NCBI GenBank assembly: GCA_020465985.1
Contig: JAANYP010000811.1
Coordinates: forward strand, 1,096,001-1,160,000
Direction of reading: 5' to 3'
From: Centrapalus pauciflorus
Taxonomy: Eukaryota > Streptophyta > Magnoliopsida > Asterales > Asteraceae
Length of the DNA stretch: 64,000 bases
A model generated the notes under the pieces. It searched no databases and had not been told where the DNA came from. It was given only the letters and a program-made list of their open reading frames with translations. Every line of letters begins with the position of its first letter. Position 1 is the stretch's first letter. A program made the position numbers and the translations under genes. Positions 47,110-60,554 of this stretch are shown here, in pieces.

Positions 47110-47152
47110 TGTAAGGTCTTGACTCTACGAAGATCTATCCTGACGCGACGCC
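47110..47152 (-). repeat. 5' LTR of element D, inner fragment
   Basis: These 43 bases match the first 43 bases of the D 3' LTR at 33963. The LTR then breaks off at acgcc (47148-47152), where element E begins. It resumes at 60555. Confidence 0.92.
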
Positions 47153-47793
47153 TGTAAGGTCTACCAAACACAGATCTATCTAGACGCGGAACCATCAACG
47201 AGTGCGGAATCCTCGTTAACGGGTAGACGGTAACAACTCAATAGAAACACGGAGACTATCAACGAGCTGTACGAACTAACACGAACGCACCTACTAGAAG
47301 ATTCTCTCCGAAACAATACTAACACTGATGATAAACTCGAAATCGCTTTATGCTTAATCCCTCACGAATTCTGCAAAAAGTCTAATAATTATTCGAGTCT
47401 ATCCCTAATTATAGAGGCTAATTCGAGTCTGCCATGGCCCAAACTCGAATCAGGCCCAAGCCCCATTCGAGTTTGTCCCTACTGACACTCTCGAATCTGC
47501 CTACTGAGGAACATTCGAATCTATCTAGGATCACATTCGAATCAGACATAGATTCGAATGCCAATCCTTATAGAATTCGAATCTGACTAACTTGTATTTG
47601 AAACATATGTTTTTAACTTATGTTTGATTTTATCTTTGATCTTTATGTTTGAACTTCTTGTAATACGTTACATCAAGTTCAAACATACAATCAATAATAA
47701 TTATCAAACATATATAAATATATATGTCAAACACTTGCTAAATCACAATGTTGGATCACTTAGACTGCTATCGATACACAGGGTGTACCAACA
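47153..47793 (-). repeat. 3' LTR of element E (641 bp)
   Basis: On the - strand it runs from TGTTGGTACACC (47793) to CCTTACA (47153). The TATA candidate CTCTATAATTAGGG lies near 47404-47417. TTCGAAT-type words are dense at 47390-47590. The polypurine tract AAGGGGGAGTC is at 47794-47804. Confidence 0.92.
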
Positions 47794-47851
47794 GACTCCC
47801 CCTTGATGATAGCTTCTAACAATTCACACATTTGATTAAGAACTTTGTTTA

Positions 47852-50800
47852 TTATTCATTCAAACTGCTTCCAGCATACAAACCCTTTTCAATACACACT
47901 CTAACTACATTTTCATACTTTCTAGCCTCACTATCCATATGAGTGTGGCTAAAGATCTTATGAGTATGCAGTACTTGAAGGTCATTTTTAGAAAGGTTTA
48001 CCAGGTGAAGGGGATCATAGACTCTAAGAATCACCTTTTCTTCAAAATCTTCCATCACCGCTTCTCCCGTTTCATTCTCCACATACCACCAGTTTAAGTT
48101 TTTCATGACGTCCTGTGGCATTGGCTTGAGTGGTACCTTTCTCAGACATCTCACTGGTCTGTACTGTATCTTCATCCATGGACGTCCAGTCAGAGGATCA
48201 ATTCGAGAATGATCCATTACTCGTTTTCCTATCCTCGGATTAAGACGTTCAAACTTCCTCGACCTTCCTTCTTTTCTTATGATTTTGGCAATTATTTCTG
48301 TGTAAGGGTCGTTGCCGATATTGAATAGTTCTTTCCAAGCTAACGCCCTTATCTCAATCTTCGGCAAAGAGTTGAACACTTTCAGAGTCCTTCTTAGGTA
48401 CTGGAGACCATCTTTTCTTTTGATTATGAATAGCTGCAATTCCCTATCAAAGAACCAGCTCAATATGCTTCCGGATAGCTCTCCAGTACCAGGCGCGTTC
48501 ATATTCTTCTTCAACTTTAACTCCTTTTGCTCTGCCCTGAACCATAGCTTTCTTTTCTCTTCATTGGTCAGCTCTCTGGCAGGCTCTTCTATTGATGAAT
48601 CAACATTTAAAGCAGCATTGACTACTTCTATGTTAACCACATCATTTCCTTCTATCACATACGTATCTGTGATTGGGTTTTGCTGAACGATGATCTCATT
48701 GGCTTCATCATCTTCATCAGCAAAAACCTCATCATCGGACTTCCAATCCGTTATATCTTCAGGAACAAATTCTCCCTCTTCTAATTCCTCCATATCATCC
48801 TCAAAATCAAAGCCCAATTCCATCGGGTCGTCGTCGAGATCCATAAGTGCATCAATCATCTCATTTATCTCAGACTCTGTAGGGTTGGATGAACTGGCCT
48901 CTCCTTCTTTACCTCCTGATTGACTCAGCTCCCCCTGAGACTGAGCATCCTGAGCAGCAGAAAATCTACTGGCTCATTCTGTCTTTGCGTGCTGGGATCA
49001 TTGTCGTTGACGTCTTCATTATTATCATCATCATCCCTGCGCACTTCTACTTGATCACGGCAGGATGTCTCCCCCTGAGCCTTTATATTTTTCATTAATT
49101 GCTCAATCAGGGAGCGCATCGATCTTATCTCAGCCGATTGATCAGCTACAAAAGTCTTCAACTCCAAGTTTTCTTCCTGAACTTTATCCACAATCTTCTT
49201 CATGTCGGCATTCTCCTTATCTAGATTTTCGTTATGCTTCTGAAGTTCACCGATTGCCGTTGTCAGGCCAAAGATTTGGATCTGCTGGAAATCAACTCTA
49301 TCTTTCAGTTGTAAAAACCTCTGATTTTCTGCGTAGGTGGATGAGGTGGATGGAATCGATTGTATTGGGGTCGGAAGGATGGGTGAAGGGATGTACGGTT
49401 CAACATGTGGTGGTGATGGTGGAATGGTAGTTTGAGGGTCCTGAGGCTGAGGAATTTCAGGCTGTGTGGCTGAAGCTGAGGAAGTTCCTTGCATAAACCG
49501 ATGACGTTTAGCCCTTTGCCTTGTCAATAGAGGAGCAACTTCTTCTTCTTCGAAATCAGAGTCATCAGACTCCCGTGAGGCTCGTCGGCGGGAAGCTTCT
49601 TCAGTCACTACTAACCTTGATCCATAAGTCCTGATTTAAAAGGACGGATTTGCAGATGCATTCTCTGGAGCTTCAACTTCTATTTCTTCCATATCTTCAG
49701 ATTCAGTGGCTGAAGATGACAAGTCATTACCAGTTTGATAAGGTTGATATTCATCTACATCCCTAAGAACATCATCTTCTCCTTCTGGAGGCTCTAGCAG
49801 TTGATCAATAAGCTCAGTTGTTATCTCTTCATTAGCATGAGGACCAGCTTCCCAAATCTCATGTAACGTTTGACATAACTGATCAGATTCGGGTTGTGCA
49901 CCTGAAGGCCCTGCCTCTTGTGTCTGTTAGGGTTGGCTAGTCGAAGGCCTACTTGCCTGAGTTTGACTCGCTGCTGAACGTTGTCGTCTCCTCTATTGCT
50001 GAGCACGCGGTTGTTGCTGTTGTTGTTGTGGCTGTCGAGGCTGAACTTCTACTTCACCTGCCCAATTGGCATTATCTGGTGCCACAAAGTTCCTGTCTAT
50101 TACAGCCCCGAACAAAGGTCGCTCGACCGGAACTGCTAGTCTTCCTCTATGCGCAGAGCAGTCAGCAAAAATCCTTTTATCAATGACCGCTACACTTTGA
50201 ATCTCATTTAGCTGCGGCAAATTAGGCAAAAAGTGCCGGATGAGCATCATTATAAAACGAGGATATAGGAGAAATCGTTGCTGCTCCGGAGCCGTGATTT
50301 GATGAACGAACTCCGAGAAAAACATTTCTGAAAAGCTGAAACGCCGATTATACACCAATGCAATAATCCCGGATTGGATCTTCGATACAATGTAGTCAAA
50401 ACCCGCTTTCTTGGCCGCAAAACACACCAGGAATACGTGCGCCAAAAATCTCCACTGCCCTATGAGTCCACTCTTCATATATGATGTTTTAGTAACATCC
50501 AAGCTATACCCCATCCTCAGAAAAGCAGCTTGCCTAATACTTAAAGGAAAGTCTATAGGCCCATTTTCTTCCTCCTGAGTCCCCAACTGCAGAACCTGAC
50601 GTAGCATATCAGCAGAAAAGACTAACGGCTGTCCAGCTATTCTAGTCCTTAGAACTGTCGGGGTGACAGTGCAATCCACCTGTAGATGTTAATAAAACTG
50701 CCGCACATATGGAATAACGATTTGGATGTTATGGGATAATGCAAACGAAATCCTAGACTCCACTAGGAAATCAATCATCTGTCGGAATCCATGCGCTTCA

Positions 50801-50862
50801 GGGATATTATGGTCGGGGGGAATGACCATATTATGCTTAGGCACGAATACTCTATCTGCCAT
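47852..50862 (-). pseudogene. Extra (env-like) ORF of element E, degraded
   Basis: The ATG at 50862 lies 2 nt after a 3' splice site (ATTGTGCAG, exon from 50864), as in D. Premature stops lie near 50688-50690, at 49993, near 49928 and near 49636. A frameshift lies near 48940. Domain order matches D: N-terminal domain with FLLYPRFIMMLIRH, a Gln-rich run near 50010-50040, a coiled coil (about 49330-49100), an acidic part, and the C-terminal domain in an open segment of 335 codons (48859-47852) with LSWFFDRELQLFIIKRKDG. The uninterrupted site homologous to the MITE insertion of D is near 50511. Confidence 0.8.
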
Positions 50863-52999
50863 GTCTGCACAATAGATAAAATATTAGAATTATTAAAAAT
50901 GAATAAACTTGTTAAAATTCAAATTAGTTTTATTTTGAACTTGTGTAAGTACAAAATCCAACCCATATGAATTTCTACAAGTTTAATTAATTTTAAATTA
51001 AATAATTCAAATAAAATGACAGATTCGAACAAACAGATTCGAGGAAACTCATTTTCGAGTTTGATGACAAATTCGAATGTAGTGACCTTCTCGAGTTTAC
51101 TGACAATCTCGAGAGTGGCCTTGAACAGATTCGAAATTGTCGTCCCTACTCATCACCAAAACCCATGATTTTAACCTTTTTGAACTCAGAAAAGTACATT
51201 CATTAGCCCTACTAGGTTCTAATCACAGATATTTGCATTTAATTTGACTATTTACCGGTCCAAACTTTGTAATTTTGAATAACACGATTTCGACCTATAA
51301 ACCTTCAAATATCGGTGATTTTGGCTTAAATGGTGTATAAAACTACTCAAATATTGTACAAACCAGTTGCTTATACCTAGATGTAGGAGTAGAATCGAAC
51401 CACCAAGCAAGAAACTCGACAAGTAGTTGTTTTTGCGGAAAACGATAAACTCGAGCAGATAGATTCGAAATCGCCTGATAGATTCGAGAGTATAGATTCA
51501 AAAACAGATGACTTAATGACATTACTGTTAACCTATTTATAATACCTACCTTCGAGTCTATGGCCACTTTCGAATCTACTGACAGATTCGAGGTTACCCA
51601 ATTTCGAGTTTAACCTAAACTCGAATTACCCCCTGAAACTTTGAACTTTTCGAAAATTTTGAAATAAATTCAACTTTTTCAATTTTATGGTGTAACGGAA
51701 TAAACTATGCCAAATCTTTTACCCTAAGCACAAGATATTCACGCAATGTTTATTTTAATCAACTATGAATGCACCCTCAGTAATTTTTGACATTTTTCCT
51801 AAGAAAAATAAAATAAAATAAAATAAAACAAAAACAAATATAAAAATAAAATAAACTTAAATAATAAAAAGTAAAAATAAAATTTTTGAACAAAAATTTA
51901 ACTTAGACTTAAACTACACTTATTTAAAAGTTACAACCTATGCTAAACACTTAACAAAATATTTTTGATGAGCATAGTCACAGAAAGGTTCAATCAGATA
52001 GCGGTGTCAGATACGCACTTTCAGTACTTAAACTTTCACACTTAGGAATTTTTTATTCCTTTGATTGTTTGTCGTGAAATACCCATTTAGCCGATTGTTG
52101 GTATTTACCCCTTTAAACATGCTACATTTCGGAATATCCCTTGGCATTTTTATTTATCAAGAAATTATCTTACGTGACTCAGACATAGACATACTTTTAT
52201 GTTCAAGGCATACAAACAATGATTCTAACTTGTTGGTATTTGCAAACTTTCTTTAAAAGACAAACATCGGACACAGGTTTGTATTTTCATACAACAAAGT
52301 GTCTTAGTTTGACTTAAGGTTTATTTTTAAAGCTAGCAAGACAGCGGTGACAGGTCTGTACTGACGTACAACAAAGCGACTTATCTTGCTAACCCAAATC
52401 AAAACATAGGCAACAGGTCTGTACTTACGTACAACGAAGTTACATGTTTTTGACTCTCAATTCCTTATGATATTTCTATGTTTTCCATTTTTAGATGTAT
52501 TTATACACCCCCAGAAAGTTTGCATACCTCATTTAGACTCAAAATTTGTATGTCTTGTACATAAAAATTAAGACCGATTGGTCATACATCTAAGTTAGTG
52601 ACACGTTTGACTTATTCTTGAATATTTTATTAGCCTTGAAATTCCATATATGTATAATGCCTACCAACACATCAAACTAAAATTAGGTATAACACTTAGA
52701 ATTTTAGGTGCATTATGTGTGAAAGCCTAAACACTTAGAGTTTGTAACGACTGTGCTAATTTTCGTCACTTTGAACCTATGCATCTAAAACTTATCTCTT
52801 TTTCTGATATTCTCTTTTTTTTTTGAATTTTTATGGTTTTCTCTCTTTTTTATTTTGTTTTTTTTCATAAGAAATAGCAATAAAAGACGATAACCTACTA
52901 ACTTACTAAAAATAGAAACTATCCTAATTTAGCAGACTTACTATAAAAAGAAAGAAATACTACAGCAATAAAAGGAAATAAACTTATACTAAGGTCAAA
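50863..52999 (-). other. pol/env-like spacer of element E
   Basis: Same layout as the D spacer: TTCGAG/TTCGAA words near the extra ORF (50990-51130 and 51390-51620), a TAAAA-type microsatellite (51801-51850), three hairpins (52280-52433) and AT-rich sequence. No coding frame is supported. Confidence 0.7.
52280..52433 (-). repeat. Three tandem stem-loops in the E spacer
   Basis: The hairpins are at 52280-52293 (TGTAT/ATACA), 52357-52370 (TGTAC/GTACA) and 52420-52433 (TGTAC/GTACA), each with a 4-nt loop and followed by ACAACAAAG or ACAACGAAG. All three stems are perfect here. Confidence 0.65.
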
Positions 53000-55900
53000 T
53001 TACTCTGGGTTGCGCATTCCGTTTAGTTGAATTAAATATTCAAACCGTGACTTATCAAAGGCTTTGGTAAATAAATCAACATTATTATCATCCGTTGCCA
53101 CTTTTACCAACTTGATTAAGTTCTTTTCTGCACAATCACGAATAAAATGATGCCTAATGTCTATGTGCTTTGTTTTGTTGTGTTTAACTGGATTATTTGT
53201 TATTGCAATTGTAGATTGGTTATCTATCCTAATAGGAGTTTGAGAGTAAGCCAAACCGTAATCCCGCAATTGTTGTTGTATCCACAGAACCTGTGAGCAG
53301 CAACTACCAGCAGCAACATACTCGGCCTCGCACGTTGACACGGCTACCGACGTCTGTTTCTTGCATTGCCAGGATACCAGTCTCCCTCCTAGGAATTGAC
53401 AACCTCCAGTTGTTGATTTGCGCGTCAAGCTGCATCCTCCGTAGTCAGAATCCGTGAACGCCTCCAACTCTAGATCTCCCTCCGCGTGATACCAAAGTCC
53501 CAGCTTCGGTTTCGACTTGAGGTATCGTAGAATCCGCTTCACAGCTTTCATGTGCATCTCCTTCGGATTAGCTTGAAACCTAGCACAAATACACACAGCA
53601 AACATGATGTCAGGTCTTGAAGCAGTTAAATACATAAGTGATCCAATCATGGCCCGATATAACGTCGGATCCACATCGGTATGACTTTCAGTACCCGGTC
53701 CGAGATTGTGATTCACTTGAATCGGCGTGCTGAAATGGGCAGTCAATTTTGTTCCTTCCATCCCGAAGCGTTCCAATATGTCATAGACATACTTCGTCTG
53801 ATGGATAAACATTCCTTCCTTCTTCTGGTCAACTTGTAACCCCAAAATTAACTCTCCCATTGCACTCATCTCGAATTTCGACTTCATCACCTTCTCGAAA
53901 TCTTTGCACATTTGTTCGTCTGATGATCCAAAAATGATATCATCTACGTACACTTGTACCAAGATGAAGTGTTCTCCCTTTCTCTTAACAAACAGTGTAC
54001 TATCTATCCTACCCCTTTCAAACTCGTTCTCTAGCAGATGGTTGGATAAAGTCTCGTACCACGCCCTTGGTGCTTGATGCAATCCATATAGAGCCTTATC
54101 TAAGCGATATACTCTATCAGGATATTTTGGATCTGTAAATCCGGGCGGCTGTTCTACATACACCAGCTCCTTCACTTTCCCATAGAGGAAAGCACTCTTA
54201 ACATCTAATTGATATACCTTTAAGCCCTTGAAGGAAGCAAACGCCAGAAACAACCTAATGGCTTCCAGCCTTGCTGCTGGTACAAACACCTCATTGTAAT
54301 CGATTCCCTCCTCTTGGTTGAAACCCTTTACAACTAGCCTAGTCTTTTTGCGAGTGACTATACCCCGATCGTCTCTTTTGCACTTAAAAACCCATTTGGT
54401 TCCTATGGCAACTTCCCCTCGAGGTAATGGAACTAACTCCCACACTTCTAGTTTCCTAAACTGAGAGAGTTCTTCCTGCATCGCTTCAACCCAGGAGTTA
54501 TCCTTTAGTGCCATTTGCACATTCTTAGGCTCTACTTGCGAGATGAAACAAGAATAGAGACAGGTATGATATGCCTCGGAGTCGTTAATCATCGACAACA
54601 ACACAGTGTTGTTATTTAAACTACTCCTAGTCCTCACACCCTCGTTAGGATTTCCTATGATGCTTTCTATAGGATGGTTCTTGTTGATCGTAGAGGTCTC
54701 TATCTCGTCAACTCTTAGATTATCTCCTAAGTTAGATCCTATTTCACCTAATGGGGGAACTTCCTCAGATTCCACATTTTCCTCCTCGTGGACATTTTCC
54801 TCAGAGTTGGAATTTGGTTCCTGAGTCTGATTCTCAATTGAAGGTGCTTCTGGATCAGTGACTTCTGGAGATCTATCTTCAGTCGAAGTAGGCTCGGATG
54901 TGGACTGAAATGTAGTCCTCGGAAAGGTATGACCTTCGTCATTCAGATGTAACGTCGCCATGTCCTTTTCGATTGTACCTGCATTTTCATCCAAAGGAAT
55001 GTTAAATGACTCAAATAATTTATCATAGTCAAATATCCATTCCGGACCTGTCTGGGGTTCATGTGTATAACTTGTGACTTCAATGTTATTCACAATCTCT
55101 ATTGTACCATTTGTTTTATTAAAAACCCGTTTGTTTGGTGGGTTCGGCACATAACCTAGGAAGTATCCTTCGTCAGCCTTTTCACCAAACTTAGGTTGAT
55201 GTTTTGTTCGCAGTAAAGTACATGGTACCCCAAACGGTTCGAAGCCAGTTAAATTAGGTGGCCGTTAATTCAAAATTTCATAACAGGTTTTGTTCAAAGA
55301 TTTGACAGTTAGGACCCGGTTTAAAATATGACATGCGGTATTCACTACCTCCCCCCAAAACATGGTAGGAAGCTTTGAATCCGAAAGCATAGTCCTAGCT
55401 GCCTCAATCAGTGTCCTGTTTTTACGTTCGGCCACCCCATTTTGTTGAGGCTCATATGGTGCACTAAATTGATGCATTATGCCCTTTGATAGGCAAAATA
55501 CATCAATTACAGTGTTTTTGAACTCAGTTCCATTATCACTACGAAGCCTTTTAACCCGTGTTCCATAGGAATTCTCCACTTGGTCTAAGAACCCGATGAG
55601 CTTGGAAGCCGTCTTGTCCTTTGTACCTAGAAAGAAAACGCAAGAAAATCGTGAGTAATCGTCAGTGATAACTAAACAAAACCAACTACCTCCTATACTC
55701 CTTTTGTTGATCGGTCCGAAAAGATCCATATGCAACAAATCGAATGTAGTGGTTATGGAATTCTGAGTCTTGGACTTGTGTGTCTTCTTATGTTGTTTGC
55801 CCTTCTTGCATGGTAGACACTTGTCCTCGAACTGAAAACTCTTCATAGGCACACCTTGCACCAACCCATTCTTCGTTATGTAGTTCATTTTTCTTAGGTG

Positions 55901-56368
55901 CAAGTGAGCCATGCGTCTGTGCCACAATACTGATTCCATCTCCGAAGCTTTGGATAACAAACAGATTGGCCCCATCGAAGTATCCGGCTTGTTCATATCA
56001 AGCATGTACAAGTCATTTTTCCTTGGTGCGCGCATCAATATCCACTCTTCAGGAATCTTGAACCCCGGTTTTAGCACTAACGCTTCAGTGTCTGTGAACA
56101 GCACTGAATTCTTCCTATCACAGATTTGAGATACACTAATGAGATTATGAACCAGTTTATCAACGTGATAAACTTGATCCAAGGTAATCGTCCCATTAGT
56201 GACTTCTCCAGTACCAGTGATGGTTCCTCCTTTATTTCCCGCGAATGATACAAATCCCCGATTCCCACCCTTGAAGTCTGTAAGGAGACTTCTTTCCCCT
56301 GTCATGTGCCTGGAGCATCCACTGTCGACGAACCATTTGTTGTTTGGACCTGTGGTAATCTCCTGCAC
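53000..56368 (-). pseudogene. pol: pol of element E, nearly open
   Basis: The exon after the candidate acceptor begins at 56362 (EITTGPNNKWFVDSGCSRHM, intact protease active site). Integrase is complete in pattern: WHRRMAHLHLRKMN, CLPCKKGKQHK, LHMDLFGPINKRS, RSDNGTEFKN, PQQNGVAERKNRTLIEAART. One TAA lies at 55265-55267 (D has AAA). After it the frame is open for 716 codons from 55150 through RT (YVDD at 53939-53950) and RNase H (RKSTTGGCQFLGGRLVSWQ, CEAEYVAAGSCC, KHIDIRHHFIRDC) to 53000. An in-frame two-codon deletion after MGEL removes part of the usual NFFLGLQV. This is the least damaged pol in the window. Confidence 0.92.
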
Positions 56369-57706
56369 ATGAAAGAAAATAGGTTAGTTATCACGGGGAA
56401 CCCAAGCCATAACTGACTTGGTTATACCATTCTCGTCCACATACTTAAACTCTTTCAAATACCCATCTCGCCTTTCAGGTGACTTGGGTCGTTGAACAGG
56501 AGTTTGTTGTGGTGCCGAGTGATGTAAATTCACTCTTTGCCTTTGAGTAGGCATTTGTTGTTGAGCTCTTGAATAATTCCGATTATATTGCATTTCAGAT
56601 TGAGATCCCTGAGCTCTAACCGGTGTGTAATGTCTAACAGGAGTATGTGACCTAACTGGAGTGTATGCCCTGCTAGGTGTTGTGCTCCTATAGACTTGTT
56701 GAGGTCCTGACCTAGATTGATTAGGGACTCTATTCGGTGAATTAGTCCTAACCACTTCATTTGGTCTACCTTTTACCGGTAATTGTTTGAAAACCTGTTT
56801 TGGTGTAGCCAGCACAGTTTTCTCGGTATTCTGAGAATTACTAGTGCTCGCCACACTTGATGAAGGTTTAGGTTGTTCTGGCTTCACTGTCTTAGGTGTA
56901 GTATCAACTTTCCTATGCGGACAGTTAGAAGCGACATGTCCCCTCTCGTGACATCTAAAGCATGACATTTTGTCAGTTGGCTTCTTTTGTGAGCCCTTAG
57001 TCTTAGGTGTGTCACTTGTGTTCTGGTCTTTTTGAACATCTACTGCGACTGGTTCATCGTCCTGATCATTAAAATCAATTTTATGTTTTCCTGCAGATGT
57101 TTCACTGGAGGAAGACACAAATTTGACTTTCTTAACCTTGACGGTTGTATCAGTCACCTTAGGTGTATTTTCTTTTACCGGCTCAGATATAGGTGCAGGT
57201 ATGTCCTCTAAGTCTACCGATTTATCAGTTTTCTCCTGAGGTTGAGGCACATAGTTGTCATTAAACGGTGGAGGAATCTCATGAAATCCTAAGCCTACAG
57301 GTTTTTTTGATTGGCGTTAAGCATCCAAAACTTTTCCTAGGTTCAGACTTGAGTTCCTAAACTTTTCTAGCTTACTATTGGCCTCTACTACCTTCACCTT
57401 AGTTTCAGCTAGCTCTATGTACTTGTTCTTAAGATCTTTGGTCAAGGCCTCTACATGCTCATACATAAGCTCTAACCTAACACACTGCTCACTCAGCTTG
57501 TCTTTCAGAACTATTACATCTTGAGCATCAGCCTTAAGTTTTTCCTTAAGACCTTGCTTAATGTCATTCAGGCTAGCATTATCAGATTTTAAAGACTCAT
57601 TTTGAGCAGATATGTTCTTATGTGATTCTAATACTAGATTTAATCTATCGTTAGAAGTAACACATAACATACATAATTCATGAAAAAGAGAGTAAGTCAG
57701 ACTAAC
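56363..57706 (-). other. Candidate retained intron spanning the gag C-terminus of element E
   Basis: The donor is AAAG|GTTAGT (intron begins at 57706), weaker than the GTAAGT of D. The acceptor is TTTTCTTTCATGTGCAG|GAG (intron ends at 56363). The length is 1344 nt, identical to D and a multiple of three, phase 0 at both ends. The branch word CTAAC overlaps the gag stop at 56384-56386. The second zinc knuckle lies inside the interval and the first lies upstream. Confidence 0.55.
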
Positions 57707-59254
57707 CTTTGTGTGGTCGGATTCCACGTTGGCCATTTGAGCGGCAAACTCCAGAAGCGTCTGATCATTCGTCTTCTCCACCCACATCGGACTGCTGTCC
57801 CTTGCGGTCTGCTCTTCCCCTTCACATCCATTCTCTGTGACTTCAGCCATAAAGGCTCTAGCATTTGATTCCGGATGTGAGCTCCAGTCGTAGGTACCAT
57901 CCAGTTGTCTGTATGATGTTACGTTTGATAACAGACCAGCTAGATTGGCTTGACCGGTAGATGAACTTGGAAGGTATCTCTGTTGAGACTGATTCTGAAA
58001 CTGTCCATGATGCTGATTCTGCCCTTGTTAAGTATCTACCTTCGGTCTCTGACATTCTCTGGCGAAGTGTCCCAGACCTTGACAATTGTAGCATTTGACT
58101 TTGGACTTATCAAAGCCAATCCCCTTATTATCCATCGTCAGATTCCTCCCAGTCTTTTTGATAAATCTTTTAACCCGTTGGGTTACCATGGCCAGTTGCC
58201 ATTTGAGATCCATCTCCTCAAGATCGTCAGGGTCTACCTGATCATAGTCTTCATCCCAGAGAGCAGGATCGTTTATCTTCCCCTAAACGCAGTTTCCATA
58301 CGCGGCAACAAATGACGCAAGCAAGTTCACATGTTCTTCAGCCGATTTAGCGCTCATGGGCATCTTCGAGTAGCCCTGAGATGTTGGTGCCTGTGATGCT
58401 TGAGATTGCTGTTCTTCCGATCTTCCCAACCCTAAGAACGTTCTATTCAGTGTGTCATCAGTCTCTGCTGGTGACGACGTTTCTCCGGTGAAAAACGCTG
58501 TAGCAGTCTTCAGATCAGTTGCGGCTGAAGGTATTGTTGATTTTCCAAAATACATGGCTGGATTTTGGACTTGTTCGTAATCCGTTTCGGCCTTCAGTAG
58601 CTCGAAATGATATGCCCGCAACGTTCCCACGATATCCTCCAATGATTGGGTATAATACTTGTCTTCATTAAGCTTGATCATAGCCATGTACATCGCCCAC
58701 TTGGCTGGTAAGGCATCAAGAAGCTTATTGTTCTTGTCGGTGTCAGTATACTCAATCCCATGACTTTCAAGCTCCGTCAACAGATGATAAAAGCGGGTGA
58801 TGGTATCATCCAGCTGTTCATCCTTTAACGCCTTGAAAACAGCAAACTGCTGTTTCAACAACTCCATGCGCTTCCTTCTAACCCTCGGATTACCCTCACA
58901 TCTCTTTTCCAGCGACTCCCAAAGTTCTTTAGATGTCTTTTGAGTCCGGAATGTGTGTAGTATATCTTGAGGCAAAGCCATTCGAATAATCGAGAAAGCT
59001 CTGTTCTCGGCTTCATACAGATCATCCTCCTTCATCATCTGATATGATAAGACTCTCTAACGGCCTTCAACTTCAGAAATAGGTGGAATGTATCCTTCGT
59101 CAATACACACCCACATGCGCATGTCATTGAAACGCACAAAATCGGCAAAGCGATCTTTCCACCAATAATAATCTTCGAGTTTCATCAGCTTAGGCGAAGT
59201 GTTAGCCTTGCCGACCTCATGATCCATTTCTAGAAACTTTTGAAGATTTGACAT
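56384..59254 (-). pseudogene. gag: gag of element E, four premature stops
   Basis: The ATG at 59254 starts MSNLQKFLEMDHEV. Capsid words and two zinc knuckles (about 58046-58087 and 56905-56946) align with D. Premature in-frame stops are TAG at 59057-59059, TAG at 58283-58285 (D has CAG), TAA at 58028-58030 and TAA at 57317-57319 (D has CAA). No frameshift was noticed; all segments stay in one frame. The natural end is VPRDN with TAA at 56384-56386. Confidence 0.88.
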
Positions 59255-59924
59255 CGTTTCAAAAATAATTGAATTGAACTTAATAGATTTAATTTGAAAT
59301 TAATTTAAGTTAATTCTTTCGACTCTAGATAGATTCGAATATAATTAAATTTAAATTTATTTGGGATTAAATTCGATTAAGTTTTGTAATTCAATTAAAT
59401 TCGAAATTGATGACAGATTCGAAAGTCTCTAAACTCGAAGGCAAGACAAACTCGAACACTCAGTAGATTCGAAGCAACCTGTTCGACTATAGTCCAAACT
59501 CGAAGCAAACTCGAATCACAGCAAACTCGATCGACTTTAGCACAAACTCGAATTAAACTCGAATCCTACTAAATTCGAAACCCTCTTAATTAAAATCGAA
59601 AGGAGCGGATTTGGTTAGACTCAAAATTAAGTGAAACCCTAATTACTCCTAACAGATTCGAGCGCCGCAAACTCGAAAAATGGCTAACACTTCGATTTCT
59701 TTACGTTATGCAGATTAAATCAATATTTTTCCAACGAAAAATATTGATTTCGATCAAAAACGTGAAAAACACGAAGGATTTCCCGGATGACAATTTGCTA
59801 AGCTCGAAAAACACGAAAAACACGAACTTGAGAGAAAAACCGTCCAAAAAGCGTCAAGAAACCTAGGATGTATCTCTATGAACACGAAGAACACTAAGAA
59901 CACCCCGTTTGCTCTGATACCACT
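59255..59924 (-). other. Leader of element E with primer binding site
   Basis: The primer binding site is 59911-59922 (TGGTATCAGAGC on the - strand, exact), two bases from the LTR end. Between it and gag, 59310-59690 is rich in TTCGAA and ACTCGA words, as in D. Confidence 0.85.
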
Positions 59925-60554
59925 TGTAAGGTCTACCAAACACAGATCTATCTAGACGCGGAACCGTCAACGAGTGCGGAATCCTCGTTAACGGGTAGAC
60001 GGTAACAACTCTCACTTGAAACACGGAGACTATCAACGAGCTGTACGAACTAACACGAACGCACCTACTAGAAGATTCTCTCCGAAACAATACTAACACT
60101 GATGATAAACTCGAAATCGCTTTATGCTTAATCCCTCACGAATTCTGCAAAAAGTCTAATAATTATTCGAGTCTATCCCTAATTATAGAGGCTAATTCGA
60201 GTCTGCCATGGGCCAAACTCGAATCAGTCCCAAGGCCCATTCGAGTTTGTCCCTACTGACACTCTCGAATCTGCCTACTGAGGAACATTCGAATCTATCT
60301 AGGATCACATTCGAATCTGACATAGATTCGAATGCCAATCCTTATAGAATTCGAATCTGACTAACTTGTATTTGAAACTTATGTTTGATTTTATCTTTGA
60401 TCTTTATGTTTGAACTTCTTGAAATACGTTACACCAAGTTCAAACATACAATCAATAATAATTATCAAACATATATAAACATATATATCAAACACTTGCT
60501 AAATCACAATGTTGGATCACTTAGACTGCTATAGACACATAGGGTGTACCAACA
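59925..60554 (-). repeat. 5' LTR of element E (630 bp)
   Basis: It runs from TGTAAGG (59925) to CCAACA (60554) on the + strand and matches the 3' LTR at 47153-47793 apart from scattered differences and a 12-bp indel near 60380. Confidence 0.92.

Larger units (their letters stand above)
47153..60554 (-). mobile_element. Element E: Ty1/copia (SIRE-like) retrotransposon nested in D
   Basis: A full-length element of about 13.4 kb with both LTRs, primer site, gag, pol, spacer, extra ORF and polypurine tract. The target site duplication is acgcc (47148-47152) versus acacc (60555-60559), one base apart. Removing E plus one duplication restores an uninterrupted D 5' LTR. It is the same family as D, as shown by protein and LTR similarity. 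LTR differences by eye are few apart from a 12-bp indel, so E is the younger insertion. Stops in gag, pol and the extra ORF make it non-autonomous. Confidence 0.93.
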
